Source: Sphingopyxis sp. JAI108 (GTDB lineage: Bacteria; Pseudomonadota; Alphaproteobacteria; Sphingomonadales; Sphingomonadaceae). From it: 64,000 nt of DNA. The stretch spans positions 1-64,000 of the forward strand of contig NZ_JACCCJ010000005.1 of assembly GCF_013410105.1 (NCBI RefSeq), written 5' to 3'. The position numbers were made by a program, and so were the translations under genes. The notes below the pieces were generated by a model, which was not told the DNA's origin, did not search any database, and saw only the letters and a program-made list of their open reading frames with translations. Position 1 is the first letter of the stretch; every line of letters begins with the position of its first letter. Shown here one piece after another: positions 53,034-62,108 of the stretch.

Positions 53034-54466
53034 CGACTTCCCACCGGCGCCGTGCGCACTTAGGCGCTGTGCTGCTTGCTTTCGCGCTCGGCGGATGCAC
53101 CGTCGGTCCCGACTATCGACCGCCCGAAACCGCAATCAGCGAAAGCTGGCTCGCGCCCGTTGGAGCCGGTGAGGTGGACGCGGCGTGGTGGACCGCTTTC
53201 GGCGACCCGCTGCTTACCGAACTGGTCGAGGCCGCCCTCGCCGGCAACAAGGACCTTGAAGAAGCTGAAGCGCGGTTGCGCGAGGCCCGCGCCTTGCGCG
53301 ATGCGGTGCAGGGCCGGGCTTTGCCGCAGGCAGGCGCTTCGGCGGTCGCGACGCAGAACCGCTTGAGCGAAAATGGCCAGCTTCCCGTCGGCAAGGTTCC
53401 CGGCCTTGGCCGCGACCTCGCGATCTTCGACGGGGGGTTCGACGCTTCGTGGGAGATCGATCTCTGGGGCGGGACGCGGCGCGCGATCGAAAGCGCCGAG
53501 GCACGCACCGGCGCGGTCGAGGAAGCACGCCGCGCGGTCGTCATTCAGGTTATCGCCGAAGTCGTGCGCGCCTATGTCGACTTGCGAACCGCGCAAAGCC
53601 TGCGCACCAATGCCGCGGCGGACGCGGCGGCGCAGGGCGAGGTGGCGCGGCTCGTCGGCGATCGGCTCCGCGTCGGGCTGGCGTCGCGCGCCGATCTCGC
53701 TCGCGCAAAGGCGCAGGCGCGCGGCAGCGCGGCGAGCGTGCCGCAATTTGGCGCCGATGCCGATGCCGCGGCGTTCCGGCTGGCGCTGCTCCTCGGGCAG
53801 CCGCCCGAAGCCTTCTACGCACGGCTGCGAGCGCCGGCTGCGCTGCCCTCGATCGATCGCGCCGTTGGTGCGGGGTTGCGCTCGGACCTCCTGCGTCGTC
53901 GTCCCGATATTCGGCGCGCCGAACGCGAACTGGCTGCGGCGACCGCCGACGTCGGCGTCGCGACCGCAGAATTGTTTCCGCGTTTCTCGCTTCTCGGCGG
54001 GGTCGGGTTTCAGGCGCGCGACGTCGGCGATCTGTTTTCGGGCGACAGCCTGCGCTTTCAGGTGGGGCCCTCGCTTCGCTGGCCGATTTTTTCGGGTGGA
54101 CGCATCCGCGCCCAGATCCGCGCCGCAGACGCTCGCGCCGACGGCGCGCTTGTCCGCTACGAGCGCGCTGTCCTTGCCGCGCTTGCCGATAGCGAGACCG
54201 CAATCAACCGTTATGCGGCGGCAGGCGAGACACGCGCCGAGCGCGATGCAGCGCGCGCGGCGGCGGGTGAGGGGGTCGATCTGGTACGGCGGCGCTATCG
54301 CGCCGGTGAAGACGATCTGACCGCGCTTTTGCAAGCGCAACTCGCGAAGAGCGCGGCCGAGCGGCTCGAAATTCAGGCTCGTAGCGCGGAGTTGCAGCAG
54401 TTTGCGGCGCTGTACAAGGCGCTCGGCGGCGGATGGGAAGTCGCCGAAAATATGCCGAAACGCTGA
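53030..54466 (+). CDS. NodT-family outer-membrane efflux lipoprotein
   Basis: 478 aa. Lipobox LGGC (Cys about 24) after a short signal peptide, then CTVGPDYRPP and the repeated TolC-like helices (two OEP repeats). Ends in AALYKALGGGW, the typical NodT tail. It completes the tripartite EmrAB-NodT pump. Confidence 0.93.
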   Translation: MTTSHRRRAHLGAVLLAFALGGCTVGPDYRPPETAISESWLAPVGAGEVDAAWWTAFGDPLLTELVEAALAGNKDLEEAEARLREARALRDAVQGRALPQAGASAVATQNRLSENGQLPVGKVPGLGRDLAIFDGGFDASWEIDLWGGTRRAIESAEARTGAVEEARRAVVIQVIAEVVRAYVDLRTAQSLRTNAAADAAAQGEVARLVGDRLRVGLASRADLARAKAQARGSAASVPQFGADADAAAFRLALLLGQPPEAFYARLRAPAALPSIDRAVGAGLRSDLLRRRPDIRRAERELAAATADVGVATAELFPRFSLLGGVGFQARDVGDLFSGDSLRFQVGPSLRWPIFSGGRIRAQIRAADARADGALVRYERAVLAALADSETAINRYAAAGETRAERDAARAAAGEGVDLVRRRYRAGEDDLTALLQAQLAKSAAERLEIQARSAELQQFAALYKALGGGWEVAENMPKR

Positions 54467-54544
54467 TCCATGGGCCTATACCTTGGCACAGATGCCGCCG
54501 CGTTCGCGTGGCGATATCCTCCCTTCACCGGGAAAGGGTCCTCA

Positions 54545-56662
54545 ATGGTTCACATCGATACGCGCCGTTCCCTTGCTATCCTGCTCTGCGCTTCGCTGGC
54601 TGGACTGCTCATGGCCTTGCTCGGGGAAGCCGCTGGACTGCTCGCGCCGCTCACCGCGCTGTTCCTCGTGGCGCCCCGCTTGCGCCGCCCGCTCATGGGC
54701 GGCCTTGCCTTGTTGCTCGTCGCGGCGCTGTCCGCGCCGCTGCTCGGCGGTCCACGAGAAGTCTTGCTGTCCTGGGCGGCGCTTTTGATCGTGGCGCTGT
54801 GCATCGGTGCAATCTCGAGCCGCATGCCGATTGCCTTTGCCGAGCGTGAGGCCCCGCTCGATTCTGACGATCGCGAGCCGATTGCGCAGGCTCTCGACAT
54901 CCACCCCGATGATGCCGCCGCGGTTGCGCAGGCAAAGGCGCGCGCCTTCTGGGGCGGCGTGCCGCAGGTGGTGAGTTATCGCCGGCGCCTTGCCGAAGGC
55001 GAGTGGCAATGGGCTGAGTTTCTCGCCGAGCCGCCGCGCGGCAGCCGTATCCGTGTCGATCCGATCGTGCATGCGCCGCATCAGGCCTGGACTGTCGCGG
55101 AGTCGCTTGGCGAGACGGTCGACGCCGTCCATGCCGCCAAGATATTGGAGTGCCTTTATGGCGCGGCATTCGCCTTCGACGCGAGCGGGCAGTTCACCTA
55201 TGCCACCCCGATGGCGCAGACGTCGATCTCGATGACGCTCGAGGATCTCAACCGGCCGCTCGGAGACGACACTTTTGTCGACGGAGGGGATTTCGGATGG
55301 AAACTCGGTGTTCATCCCGACGACTATCCGGAAGCCGCGCGCGAACTTCGGCGGTGCCTGCGAACCGGCGATCACTATAATTACGAGTATCGCGTTCTGC
55401 GCGCGACGGGACTGTATGTCTGGCACCGTTTTGCCATCCGCCCTACGCGCGGGCCGGATGGCGCGATCACGGGTTGGTTCGGCACGGGTTTCGATATCGA
55501 CGTGTTTCGTAAGACCGAGGAAGCGCTGCTCGAGAGCGAGCGGTCGCTACGCGAGTTGATCGAGACCGCCCCCGCGCTCATCTGGTGCATGACCCCCGAG
55601 GGCGAACCCGTCTATTTCAGCCGCCACTTGCGCGAGTTTTTCGGGTTCGATGTCGAAGACCGGGACCTTCCCGGCAAGACCCGCCTCGAGAGCGTCTTAG
55701 GCGCCGTCATCCATCCCGACGATCTCGACAAGGTCAATCGGCGCTTTGAACATTCGCTCCAGACCGGCGCTTCCTATGCGCTGACGCACCGGCAGCGGCG
55801 CTTCGACGGCGTCTATCGCTGGGTCGAGACGCGCATCGCCGCGATGCGCGGCGAGGATGGCGAGATTGTCCAGTGGAACGGCGTCTGCCTCGACATCGAG
55901 GAGCAGGTGCGCGCGCAGGAAGAGTTGCGGCAGGTACAGGAGAAGCTGGCCCGCGCGGCGCAGGCGGCGAGCCTTGCCGAGCTGTCGGCATCGATCGCCC
56001 ACGAGGTCAACCAGCCGCTGGCGGCGATCATGACCAACGCGCAGGCATGCCGGCGATGGCTCGCTGCCGAGCCGCCGAACCTCGAGCGCGCGCGGGCGAT
56101 CGTCGAACGGATCACGCACAGTGCCCAGTCGGCGGCCGACGTGGTGAGCCATGTCCGCGCGCTGTTCAGTCAGTCGTCCGAACCGCGGACAGTCAGCGCG
56201 ATAGAGCTCCTTGTGAGCGAGGTCGTCGATCTTCTGTCAGAAGATGCGTCGCGCCGCAGCGTGCTGATCGAGATGGATGTAGCGAAGGACTTGTCGCCGG
56301 TCGCCATCGACCCGATCCAGATCCAGCAGGTGTTCGTCAATCTGCTGCGCAACGGGATGGAAGCGATGGAGGATGTGGCGGGCGACAAATGTCTCTCGCT
56401 ATCCGTGCGACGCGCCGAGGATGGCATGTTGCGTATCGAGATTGCCGACAACGGGTCCGGCATCGACGACCCCGAGAACATGTTCGATCCCTTCTTCACC
56501 ACGAAGGCGAACGGCATGGGAATGGGGCTGGCGATATGCCGGTCGATCGTCGAGGCGCACGGCGGCAAGCTCTGGGCGATGGCGAATGCGCCGACGGGCG
56601 CCCGGCTCATCTTCACTCTGCCGAGCGTACCGGCGGAAGTTTCAGCGGTAGCCGCCTCGTGA
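54545..56662 (+). CDS. PAS sensor histidine kinase with N-terminal membrane segments
   Basis: 705 aa. Three to four hydrophobic helices in residues 8-100, PAS domains about 205-330 (CLYGAAFAFDASGQFTYATP) and 335-465 (LIETAPALIWCMTPEGEPVYF), HisKA with His486 in SASIAHEVNQPLAAIMTN, and HATPase (NLLRNGMEAM, DNGSGI, NGMGMGLAI). GGAAAGGG before the ATG at 54545 sets the start. The H-box is almost identical to that of the kinase at 47258, showing they are paralogues. It follows NodT by 78 bp and no response regulator is adjacent. Confidence 0.9.
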   Translation: MVHIDTRRSLAILLCASLAGLLMALLGEAAGLLAPLTALFLVAPRLRRPLMGGLALLLVAALSAPLLGGPREVLLSWAALLIVALCIGAISSRMPIAFAEREAPLDSDDREPIAQALDIHPDDAAAVAQAKARAFWGGVPQVVSYRRRLAEGEWQWAEFLAEPPRGSRIRVDPIVHAPHQAWTVAESLGETVDAVHAAKILECLYGAAFAFDASGQFTYATPMAQTSISMTLEDLNRPLGDDTFVDGGDFGWKLGVHPDDYPEAARELRRCLRTGDHYNYEYRVLRATGLYVWHRFAIRPTRGPDGAITGWFGTGFDIDVFRKTEEALLESERSLRELIETAPALIWCMTPEGEPVYFSRHLREFFGFDVEDRDLPGKTRLESVLGAVIHPDDLDKVNRRFEHSLQTGASYALTHRQRRFDGVYRWVETRIAAMRGEDGEIVQWNGVCLDIEEQVRAQEELRQVQEKLARAAQAASLAELSASIAHEVNQPLAAIMTNAQACRRWLAAEPPNLERARAIVERITHSAQSAADVVSHVRALFSQSSEPRTVSAIELLVSEVVDLLSEDASRRSVLIEMDVAKDLSPVAIDPIQIQQVFVNLLRNGMEAMEDVAGDKCLSLSVRRAEDGMLRIEIADNGSGIDDPENMFDPFFTTKANGMGMGLAICRSIVEAHGGKLWAMANAPTGARLIFTLPSVPAEVSAVAAS

Positions 56663-57249
56663 GGCGGGATCGCCGCGCGGCGATACTTGCCGTGGCCGCG
56701 CGGCATTTTTTGGGCGAGGGCTTTTCGGCCACCACCATGTCGTCGATCGCGGCGGACGCCGGCGGTTCGAAAGCCACGTTGTGGAAGTATTTCCCGTCGA
56801 AAGAAGTCTTGTTCGAAGCCTTCGTCGATGCGGCGACAGAGCGGCTGCACTGCGATGTCTTGGCCCAGCTCTCGGCGCCGGGCGAGCCGCTTGCCGTTCT
56901 CCAATCCTTCGTCATCTCATTGACCGATGTCCTGCGTTCGAACGACAGCCTCTCCCTGCAACGCGAGGTCGGGGCACAGGCGGTTCGTCTTCCCCGCGTG
57001 GCAGCCTTGCTTCGTCGTCGGCTCGTGGACAATCTTGAGGCGCCGCTATCGGAGTTTTTCGCGGCGCACATGGCTAGCGGCGCGCTGCGCGGCGACAATC
57101 CCGCCGAAGCCGCATGGATTACGCTCGCGCTGTGCCTTGGTTTCAATCATCGCCACCTCCTGGCGCGCGATGTTGTGAATGCCGATGAGGACGACGCAGA
57201 CGGCGCCGACGGCGTGATGTCCATCCTGCGCCGTCTATACGGCCCCTGA
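56659..57249 (+). CDS. TetR-family transcriptional regulator
   Basis: 196 aa from a GTG that overlaps the kinase stop (GTGA). TetR HTH: AILAVAARHFLGEGFSATTMSSIAADAGGSKATLWKYFPSKEVLF. Likely represses the efflux operon it closes (inference). The C-terminal part resembles the AcrR/RamR group. Confidence 0.9.
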   Translation: MRRDRRAAILAVAARHFLGEGFSATTMSSIAADAGGSKATLWKYFPSKEVLFEAFVDAATERLHCDVLAQLSAPGEPLAVLQSFVISLTDVLRSNDSLSLQREVGAQAVRLPRVAALLRRRLVDNLEAPLSEFFAAHMASGALRGDNPAEAAWITLALCLGFNHRHLLARDVVNADEDDADGADGVMSILRRLYGP

Positions 57250-57262
57250 TAGCTTTATCAGT

Positions 57263-57670
57263 TCAGGCGTTGGTGGAGACTGGTTCGGACGCTGCGGCCA
57301 ACCGCACCGAGACCGCGGCGCAGTCGATGGCGCCCGCGAGCGGGCACCGCGATGCGCTGAAATCGAGCCAGCCGTCGGCGGTAGCGAGCTGACCGGTCGC
57401 CAACAGCGCGTCGATGCCGCACTGGTCGCGCGTCGGTTGGTCCGCGAGGCCGGCAAGGAGCGGACGACCGGCGGCGTGCTCGACCAGCAGCATCAGACTG
57501 TCGAAGCTGGCCGCCATCATGAAGAGCCCGAGCGGCGCAAACAGGCGATGGAGTGCCGGACCGCCGGGCTGCGCGCGTTGCCGCGCCCCGCACCAGCGGC
57601 GGGTCGCCTGCACGATCAGGGCGGTGGACAGCACCGGCTGGGCGCGGCGCGCGACCCCGCTGGCTTTCAT
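57263..57670 (-). CDS. Hypothetical protein, 135 aa, coupled to 3-hydroxybutyrate dehydrogenase
   Basis: 135 aa. Not recognised. The ATG overlaps the dehydrogenase stop (ATGA) and codon use fits its neighbours, so it is probably real. The sequence is Ala/Leu-rich with a hydrophobic middle (LGLFMMAASFDSLMLLVEHAAG) and a cysteine-containing end (TRDQCGIDALL, SRCPLAGAIDCAA). Last gene of the acetoacetate operon. Confidence 0.6.
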   Translation of the reverse strand: MKASGVARRAQPVLSTALIVQATRRWCGARQRAQPGGPALHRLFAPLGLFMMAASFDSLMLLVEHAAGRPLLAGLADQPTRDQCGIDALLATGQLATADGWLDFSASRCPLAGAIDCAAVSVRLAAASEPVSTNA

Positions 57671-58452
57671 TCGGCGGTCCAGCCGCCGTCGATGGCGATA
57701 TTGGCGCCGGTGATTTGTGCCGCGGCATCCGAACAGAGGAACAGCGCCATGGCCGCGACCTCTTCGGGCTGAACGAACGCCTTGGTTGGTTGCGCGGCGA
57801 GCAGCACGTCGTGCATGACCTCCTCGCGCGTCATGCCGCGCGCTTTCATCGTATCGGGTATCTGCTTTTCCACGAGCGGCGTCCACACATAGCCGGGGCT
57901 TATGCAATTGGCGGTGATGCTCGACGTCGCGAGTTCGAGCGCGACCGTCTTGGTGAGGCCGGCCAGCCCGTGCTTGGCGGCCACATAGGCGCTCTTGAAA
58001 GGCGAGGCGGTCATCGAATGCGCGGAGGCGGTCGAGATGATCCGGCCCCATTTGCGCCTTTTCATGCCCGGCACGACCGCGCGGATGGCGTGGAAGGCCG
58101 ACGACAGGTCGATGGCGATGATCTGGTCCCATTTCTCGCCCGGAAATTCCTCGATCGGCGCGACAAACTGGACCCCGGCATTGTTAATGAGGATGTCGAC
58201 ACCGCCGAGGCGTGTTTCCGCTTCCGCGATCATCGCGGCGATCTCGCCGGGTCGCGTCATGTCGGCCTCGAGATACAGCGCCGTGATATCGTTCTGCGCT
58301 TCGAGCGCCGCGCGTTCGGTCTCGATCTCTCCGGCATCGCCGAGGCCGTTGATCACGATGTTGGCGCCCGCCGCCGCGAGCGTGCGGGCGTAAGCCAGCC
58401 CGATGCCGCTGGTCGATCCCGTGATCACGGCCGTCTTGCCTTTCAAAGTCAT
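57667..58452 (-). CDS. bdhA: 3-Hydroxybutyrate dehydrogenase (SDR)
   Basis: 261 aa. TGSTSGIGLAYAR cofactor motif, NNAGVQFVAPIEEFP, catalytic Ser in STASAHSM and YVAAK, and the LAAQPTKAFVQPEEVA segment characteristic of bacterial D-3-hydroxybutyrate dehydrogenase. Converts 3-hydroxybutyrate to acetoacetate with NAD+. The ATG at 58452 has GGAGAATGAC before it. It follows the patatin gene by 36 bp. Confidence 0.9.
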   Translation of the reverse strand: MTLKGKTAVITGSTSGIGLAYARTLAAAGANIVINGLGDAGEIETERAALEAQNDITALYLEADMTRPGEIAAMIAEAETRLGGVDILINNAGVQFVAPIEEFPGEKWDQIIAIDLSSAFHAIRAVVPGMKRRKWGRIISTASAHSMTASPFKSAYVAAKHGLAGLTKTVALELATSSITANCISPGYVWTPLVEKQIPDTMKARGMTREEVMHDVLLAAQPTKAFVQPEEVAAMALFLCSDAAAQITGANIAIDGGWTAE

Positions 58453-58488
58453 GTCATTCTCCAGATTGCTGTTTCGAAAGCCCGGCAT

Positions 58489-59673
58489 TCAGGCCGATTC
58501 TTCGCGGTGGATGTCGTGAACGACGATGCATTCGTCGTTGAGCAGCGGTTCGAGCCACTGGCGGTGGTGCAGCGTCTTGCGCGTATCTTCGCAGCCGGCG
58601 GCGATATGCTCGCGCATCGAGACCGCCGAGAACTCATAGTCCTTGGCCTGGCTCTCGTAGGTTTTCTGCTGATAGATGAGATGGATGATGTTGACCGAGG
58701 CCGGCGCACTCGTCCGTTCGAGCTGGATCTTTTCGAGCGGCGTCAGCTGATCGGGCGGCACGCGTTTCAACGCTTCGCGCAGCTGGAGCTTGAGATCGTG
58801 AATGTGCCGGTAGCTGTCGGTATTCTGCCGGGTGCGGCTGGAATAGAGGATGTCTTTCTGGCGCGTCAGGACATCGTCCATGTCGCGCGGCAGCATGCCG
58901 CGTGCGGAGAAAAGATCGACCTGGAAGACCAGCGATCGCATTTCCTCTTCCTGCGCGAGCAGGTGCTGGAGCGGCGTGTTTGAGACAAGGCCGCCGTCCC
59001 AATAATCCTCGCCGTCGATCTTCACCGCGGGAAGTCCGGGCGGGAGCGCGCCGCTCGCCATCACATGTTCGGGGCCGAGGCGCATGTTCGCGCTGTCGAA
59101 GAAGGTCAAATTGCCGGTGCGGACCTTGACCGCGCCAAGGCTGATCCGTTTCTCGCCATTGTTCAATATGTCGAAATCGACGAGCCGCTCCAGCGTTTCA
59201 CGCAGGGCGTCGGTGTCGTAGAAGCTGGTGGCCCCGGGCGCCCCGGGCGGCAGCAGCCAGGGATTGGGCTGGCGCGGGGTAAAGAATCCGGGCGCGCCGC
59301 CCGACAGGGTCAGCATCGCGCTCATCCGGTTGCGAAGCTGCTTGTATACGTCCCACTCGGGAAGATGGTCGCTCCACAATGTCCGCCCCGAGACCGTCGC
59401 CCAGAACTCCTCCAGCCGGTCGAGCCGATCGGCGGGCCGGTTGCCCGCGATGATCGCGGCGTTGATCGCGCCGATCGAGACCCCGGAAATCCAGTCGGGC
59501 TCGGCTCCCGCCTCGGCGAGCGCCTTGTAGACGCCAACCTGATAGGCGCCCAGCGCACCGCCGCCCTGGAGGATCAGCGCGACGCGGTCGTAATTCGCAG
59601 TCACCTCTTCGATACGCGGCGTCGCATAGGGATCGAAATAATTGGGATCGCGCGTGGGCGCCGGGCCGGTCAT
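58489..59673 (-). CDS. Patatin-like phospholipase/esterase
   Basis: 394 aa. Oxyanion motif GGGALGAYQ, nucleophile Ser in GVSIGAIN and the catalytic Asp in DGGLVSN. The long C-terminal part contains a DUF3734-like region ([16 protein letters not shown], here [12 protein letters not shown]). The ATG overlaps the acetoacetate decarboxylase stop (ATGA). In several alphaproteobacteria patatin, bdh and adc cluster, which points to PHB or lipid-derived ketone-body metabolism. Confidence 0.9.
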   Translation of the reverse strand: MTGPAPTRDPNYFDPYATPRIEEVTANYDRVALILQGGGALGAYQVGVYKALAEAGAEPDWISGVSIGAINAAIIAGNRPADRLDRLEEFWATVSGRTLWSDHLPEWDVYKQLRNRMSAMLTLSGGAPGFFTPRQPNPWLLPPGAPGATSFYDTDALRETLERLVDFDILNNGEKRISLGAVKVRTGNLTFFDSANMRLGPEHVMASGALPPGLPAVKIDGEDYWDGGLVSNTPLQHLLAQEEEMRSLVFQVDLFSARGMLPRDMDDVLTRQKDILYSSRTRQNTDSYRHIHDLKLQLREALKRVPPDQLTPLEKIQLERTSAPASVNIIHLIYQQKTYESQAKDYEFSAVSMREHIAAGCEDTRKTLHHRQWLEPLLNDECIVVHDIHREESA

Positions 59674-60419
59674 GCCGCGTCTCCCGCGAGATAGTCGTGG
59701 ACCACCTCGCCGAGCCCCAACGTAAGGTCGGCAATGAAATGCGTTGCGCCGAGCACCTCGAGCACGGGGAGGCGGGCGACATCGGCGATCACATGCGGAA
59801 AGAGTGCCAGCGCTGCCGGGCCGCTCCACGCGCCCTTGAGGTCGATATCCTCAAGCGAATAGCGGACGAGCTCGCAGATGCGCGGCGTGCCGTCGACGTG
59901 CGGGATGATCTTGAGCATGAAGTTAGGGCGGCGCATGCCGTCGAGAACCGGTGCGGGGTTGAGGATTTCGTGCTTGTAGCCCACCGATCCCGAAGCGCAG
60001 AGCGCCGAGCCATAGTGCAGTGTCCCGCGAATGACGTCGGACTCATGGACGATCGCCGGGGCAGCAAGCTTCTTGGGAAAACCCCAGATTTCACGGCCGC
60101 CGGCGATCGGTGCCTCGTCGTCGAGATACATCGAGTGGACATAGCCGCCAGCTTCGCCGCGATAGCTAACCGGGATGACCTGACCGGTCTCGGTATAGTC
60201 ACCGAACCCGGTGGAATCGGGCATGCGGATAAATTCATAGCTCACCACCGGCTCGGCGATCTCGAGCGGCTCGGGCACCACGGCGCGCAGCGCATCGGGG
60301 TCGGTGCGATATTTGATGATGATATATTCGCGGTTGTAGAAGCGATAGGGCGGCCTCGGGTAGGCGGGGTTGGTGAGCGGCATGGCAAAGGCCTGCGCCG
60401 TGACGTCTTCGATCTTCAT
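59670..60419 (-). CDS. adc: Acetoacetate decarboxylase
   Basis: 249 aa, full length. Schiff-base lysine pair in [11 protein letters not shown] (GFPKK) and the N-terminal [16 protein letters not shown] segment are typical. Converts acetoacetate to acetone and CO2. It is the first large gene of the operon; its ATG overlaps the stop of the 42-codon ORF upstream, so its translation may depend on that ORF. Confidence 0.93.
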   Translation of the reverse strand: MKIEDVTAQAFAMPLTNPAYPRPPYRFYNREYIIIKYRTDPDALRAVVPEPLEIAEPVVSYEFIRMPDSTGFGDYTETGQVIPVSYRGEAGGYVHSMYLDDEAPIAGGREIWGFPKKLAAPAIVHESDVIRGTLHYGSALCASGSVGYKHEILNPAPVLDGMRRPNFMLKIIPHVDGTPRICELVRYSLEDIDLKGAWSGPAALALFPHVIADVARLPVLEVLGATHFIADLTLGLGEVVHDYLAGDAA

Positions 60420-60544
60420 GCAGATTTCCTTAGAACTTTAGCGAGGTTGCGGGGCGGCGTGTCCGGCCCGTGCGCCTCGGCGGCGCCCAAGTCATTGGCG
60501 ACCGGTGCGTGATCGGCGAGGTGGAACGGCATCCGGAAAGTCAT
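60416..60544 (-). CDS. 42-aa small ORF coupled to acetoacetate decarboxylase
   Basis: Starts ATG at 60544 with AAGGAG 7 nt upstream and ends in a TGA that overlaps the adc ATG. The peptide begins [18 protein letters not shown] and ends AKVLRKSA: no signal or membrane segment. Either a leader peptide for translational control of adc or a small protein. No family recognised. Confidence 0.55.
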   Translation of the reverse strand: MTFRMPFHLADHAPVANDLGAAEAHGPDTPPRNLAKVLRKSA

Positions 60545-60589
60545 GGGCGGTCTCCTTGCGTGCCGCCGAGCTAGACGGCGCGGGCAACG

Positions 60590-60610
60590 CCCCGCGACTG
60601 TGCCGCGGGG
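60590..60610. promoter_or_regulatory. Hairpin in the adc / alpha-beta hydrolase divergent region
   Basis: CCCCGCG-7 nt-CGCGGGG, about 45 bp before the small ORF. The remaining 60545-60857 shows no gene and no strong known motif. Confidence 0.35.
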
Positions 60611-60857
60611 TTAGGGAGCTAGGCTGTTCGTCTAGGGAATGGTGCGTTCACCAGCTGGCAGCGGAGCCGAATGTTGCGCTGCGTGATCCGGGGGGCTGTC
60701 TGCCCCCACCCAAAGCGCACGGAGCGCCTCGACCTTCGCATAGGCGCCCTCTGCTTCCCGGACGGTCGTGAAGCTGTCCCAAATCTTTATGTCGGACGGG
60801 CTGGCTCCATCCAATATCGGCACGTCACGGAGCTGGCCTCATGCAGGGGACCGCAAC

Positions 60858-61829
60858 ATGCCGCTTCTCGAAGAATTCATGATCGATCGCCGCGCGCTCA
60901 TGGTCGCGGGGACCGTGGCCGCAATTGTCGGCGCTACCGAGTGGTCCACCGCTGGTTTCGCCGCCCCTCCCATCCCGGGATCCGAAGGAGACACTATAAT
61001 GAACTTCATCAAAACCGCCGACGGCGTGCAGATATTCTACAAGGATTGGGGGCCGCGCGACGCACAGCCGCTTGTCTTCCATCACGGCTGGCCGCTCACC
61101 GCCGACGAATGGGACAATCAGCTGCTGTTCTTTCTGTCGAAAGGCTACCGGGTGATTGCCCACGACCGAAGAGGGCATGGCCGATCGAGCCAGACGGACA
61201 CGGGCAACGACATGGATACCTACGCCGCCGATGTCGCCGCGCTGGTCGCTGCGCTCAATCTCAAGGGCGCAGTGCATATCGGGCATTCGACTGGTGGCGG
61301 CGAGGCCGCGCATTATGCCGCGCGAGCAAAGCCCGGGACGCTGTCGAAACTGGTTCTGGTCGCCGCGGTTCCGCCAGTGATGGTCAAGAAGCCGGGCAAC
61401 ACCGGCGGACTGTCAATCGACGTGTTCGACGGATTCCGTACATCGCTCGCCGAAGATCGCTCGCAATTCTATCTCGATATCGCGTCCGGGCCTTTCTACG
61501 GCTTCAATCGCGACGGTGCAAAGATTAGCCAGGGACTGATCCAGAACTGGTGGCGTCAGGGCATGGTCGGCAGTGCCAAGGCGCATTACGACTGCGTGAA
61601 AGCATTCTCCGAAACCGACTTCACGGAAGATCTCAAGAAGATCCAGGTGCCGACGCTCGTCATGCATGGGACCGACGATCAAGTCGTGCCCTTCGCACAT
61701 TCGGCGCCGTTGTCGGCCAAGCTGCTCCCGAAGGGCGTCCTCAAGGCATACGAAGGATATCCTCACGGCATGGCGGCCGTGCATGCCGATGTCATCAATC
61801 GCGACTTGCTCGAGTTCCTCCGCGCCTGA
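60858..61829 (+). CDS. Exported alpha/beta hydrolase (chloroperoxidase-like)
   Basis: 323 aa. An N-terminal twin-Arg segment IDRRALMVAGTVAAIVG suggests Tat or Sec export. The body is a non-heme chloroperoxidase/arylesterase-type hydrolase: oxyanion HHGWPL, nucleophile Ser in IGHSTGGGEAAHY, Asp in HGTDDQVVPF and His in YPHGMAAVHAD. These enzymes hydrolyse esters and can make peracids. Monocistronic, ended by a hairpin. Confidence 0.88.
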   Translation: MPLLEEFMIDRRALMVAGTVAAIVGATEWSTAGFAAPPIPGSEGDTIMNFIKTADGVQIFYKDWGPRDAQPLVFHHGWPLTADEWDNQLLFFLSKGYRVIAHDRRGHGRSSQTDTGNDMDTYAADVAALVAALNLKGAVHIGHSTGGGEAAHYAARAKPGTLSKLVLVAAVPPVMVKKPGNTGGLSIDVFDGFRTSLAEDRSQFYLDIASGPFYGFNRDGAKISQGLIQNWWRQGMVGSAKAHYDCVKAFSETDFTEDLKKIQVPTLVMHGTDDQVVPFAHSAPLSAKLLPKGVLKAYEGYPHGMAAVHADVINRDLLEFLRA

Positions 61830-61839
61830 GCAGGTCCGG

Positions 61840-61874
61840 GATGGGGCGCGGCTCAAAAAGGGCCGCGCTCCATC
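61840..61874. terminator. Hairpin downstream of the chloroperoxidase-like gene
   Basis: GATGGGGCGCGGC and GCCGCGCTCCATC pair over 13 bp (one G-U), loop TCAAAAAGG, no T-run. The remaining 61875-62108 holds no gene I can support. Confidence 0.6.
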
Positions 61875-62108
61875 CGATTGACGGCTGAGAAATGCCAAGT
61901 TTCGATGGCTGGAATGGCATCATGCAGCGCTCTGGTTCGATAAAATGACGAAGCGTTGTGCTCGGACACATGTTCGTAGAATTGCCGCAACCGGTCGATG
62001 CAAATCATCCCCGCCGAGAGACGCAGTCGAGCGGCCGCTTTCCTAGGATCGTCACGCAAAGCTGCCTGACCGCAAACGGCCAACTTTGTTGGGTGCGGCG
62101 CGAAATTC

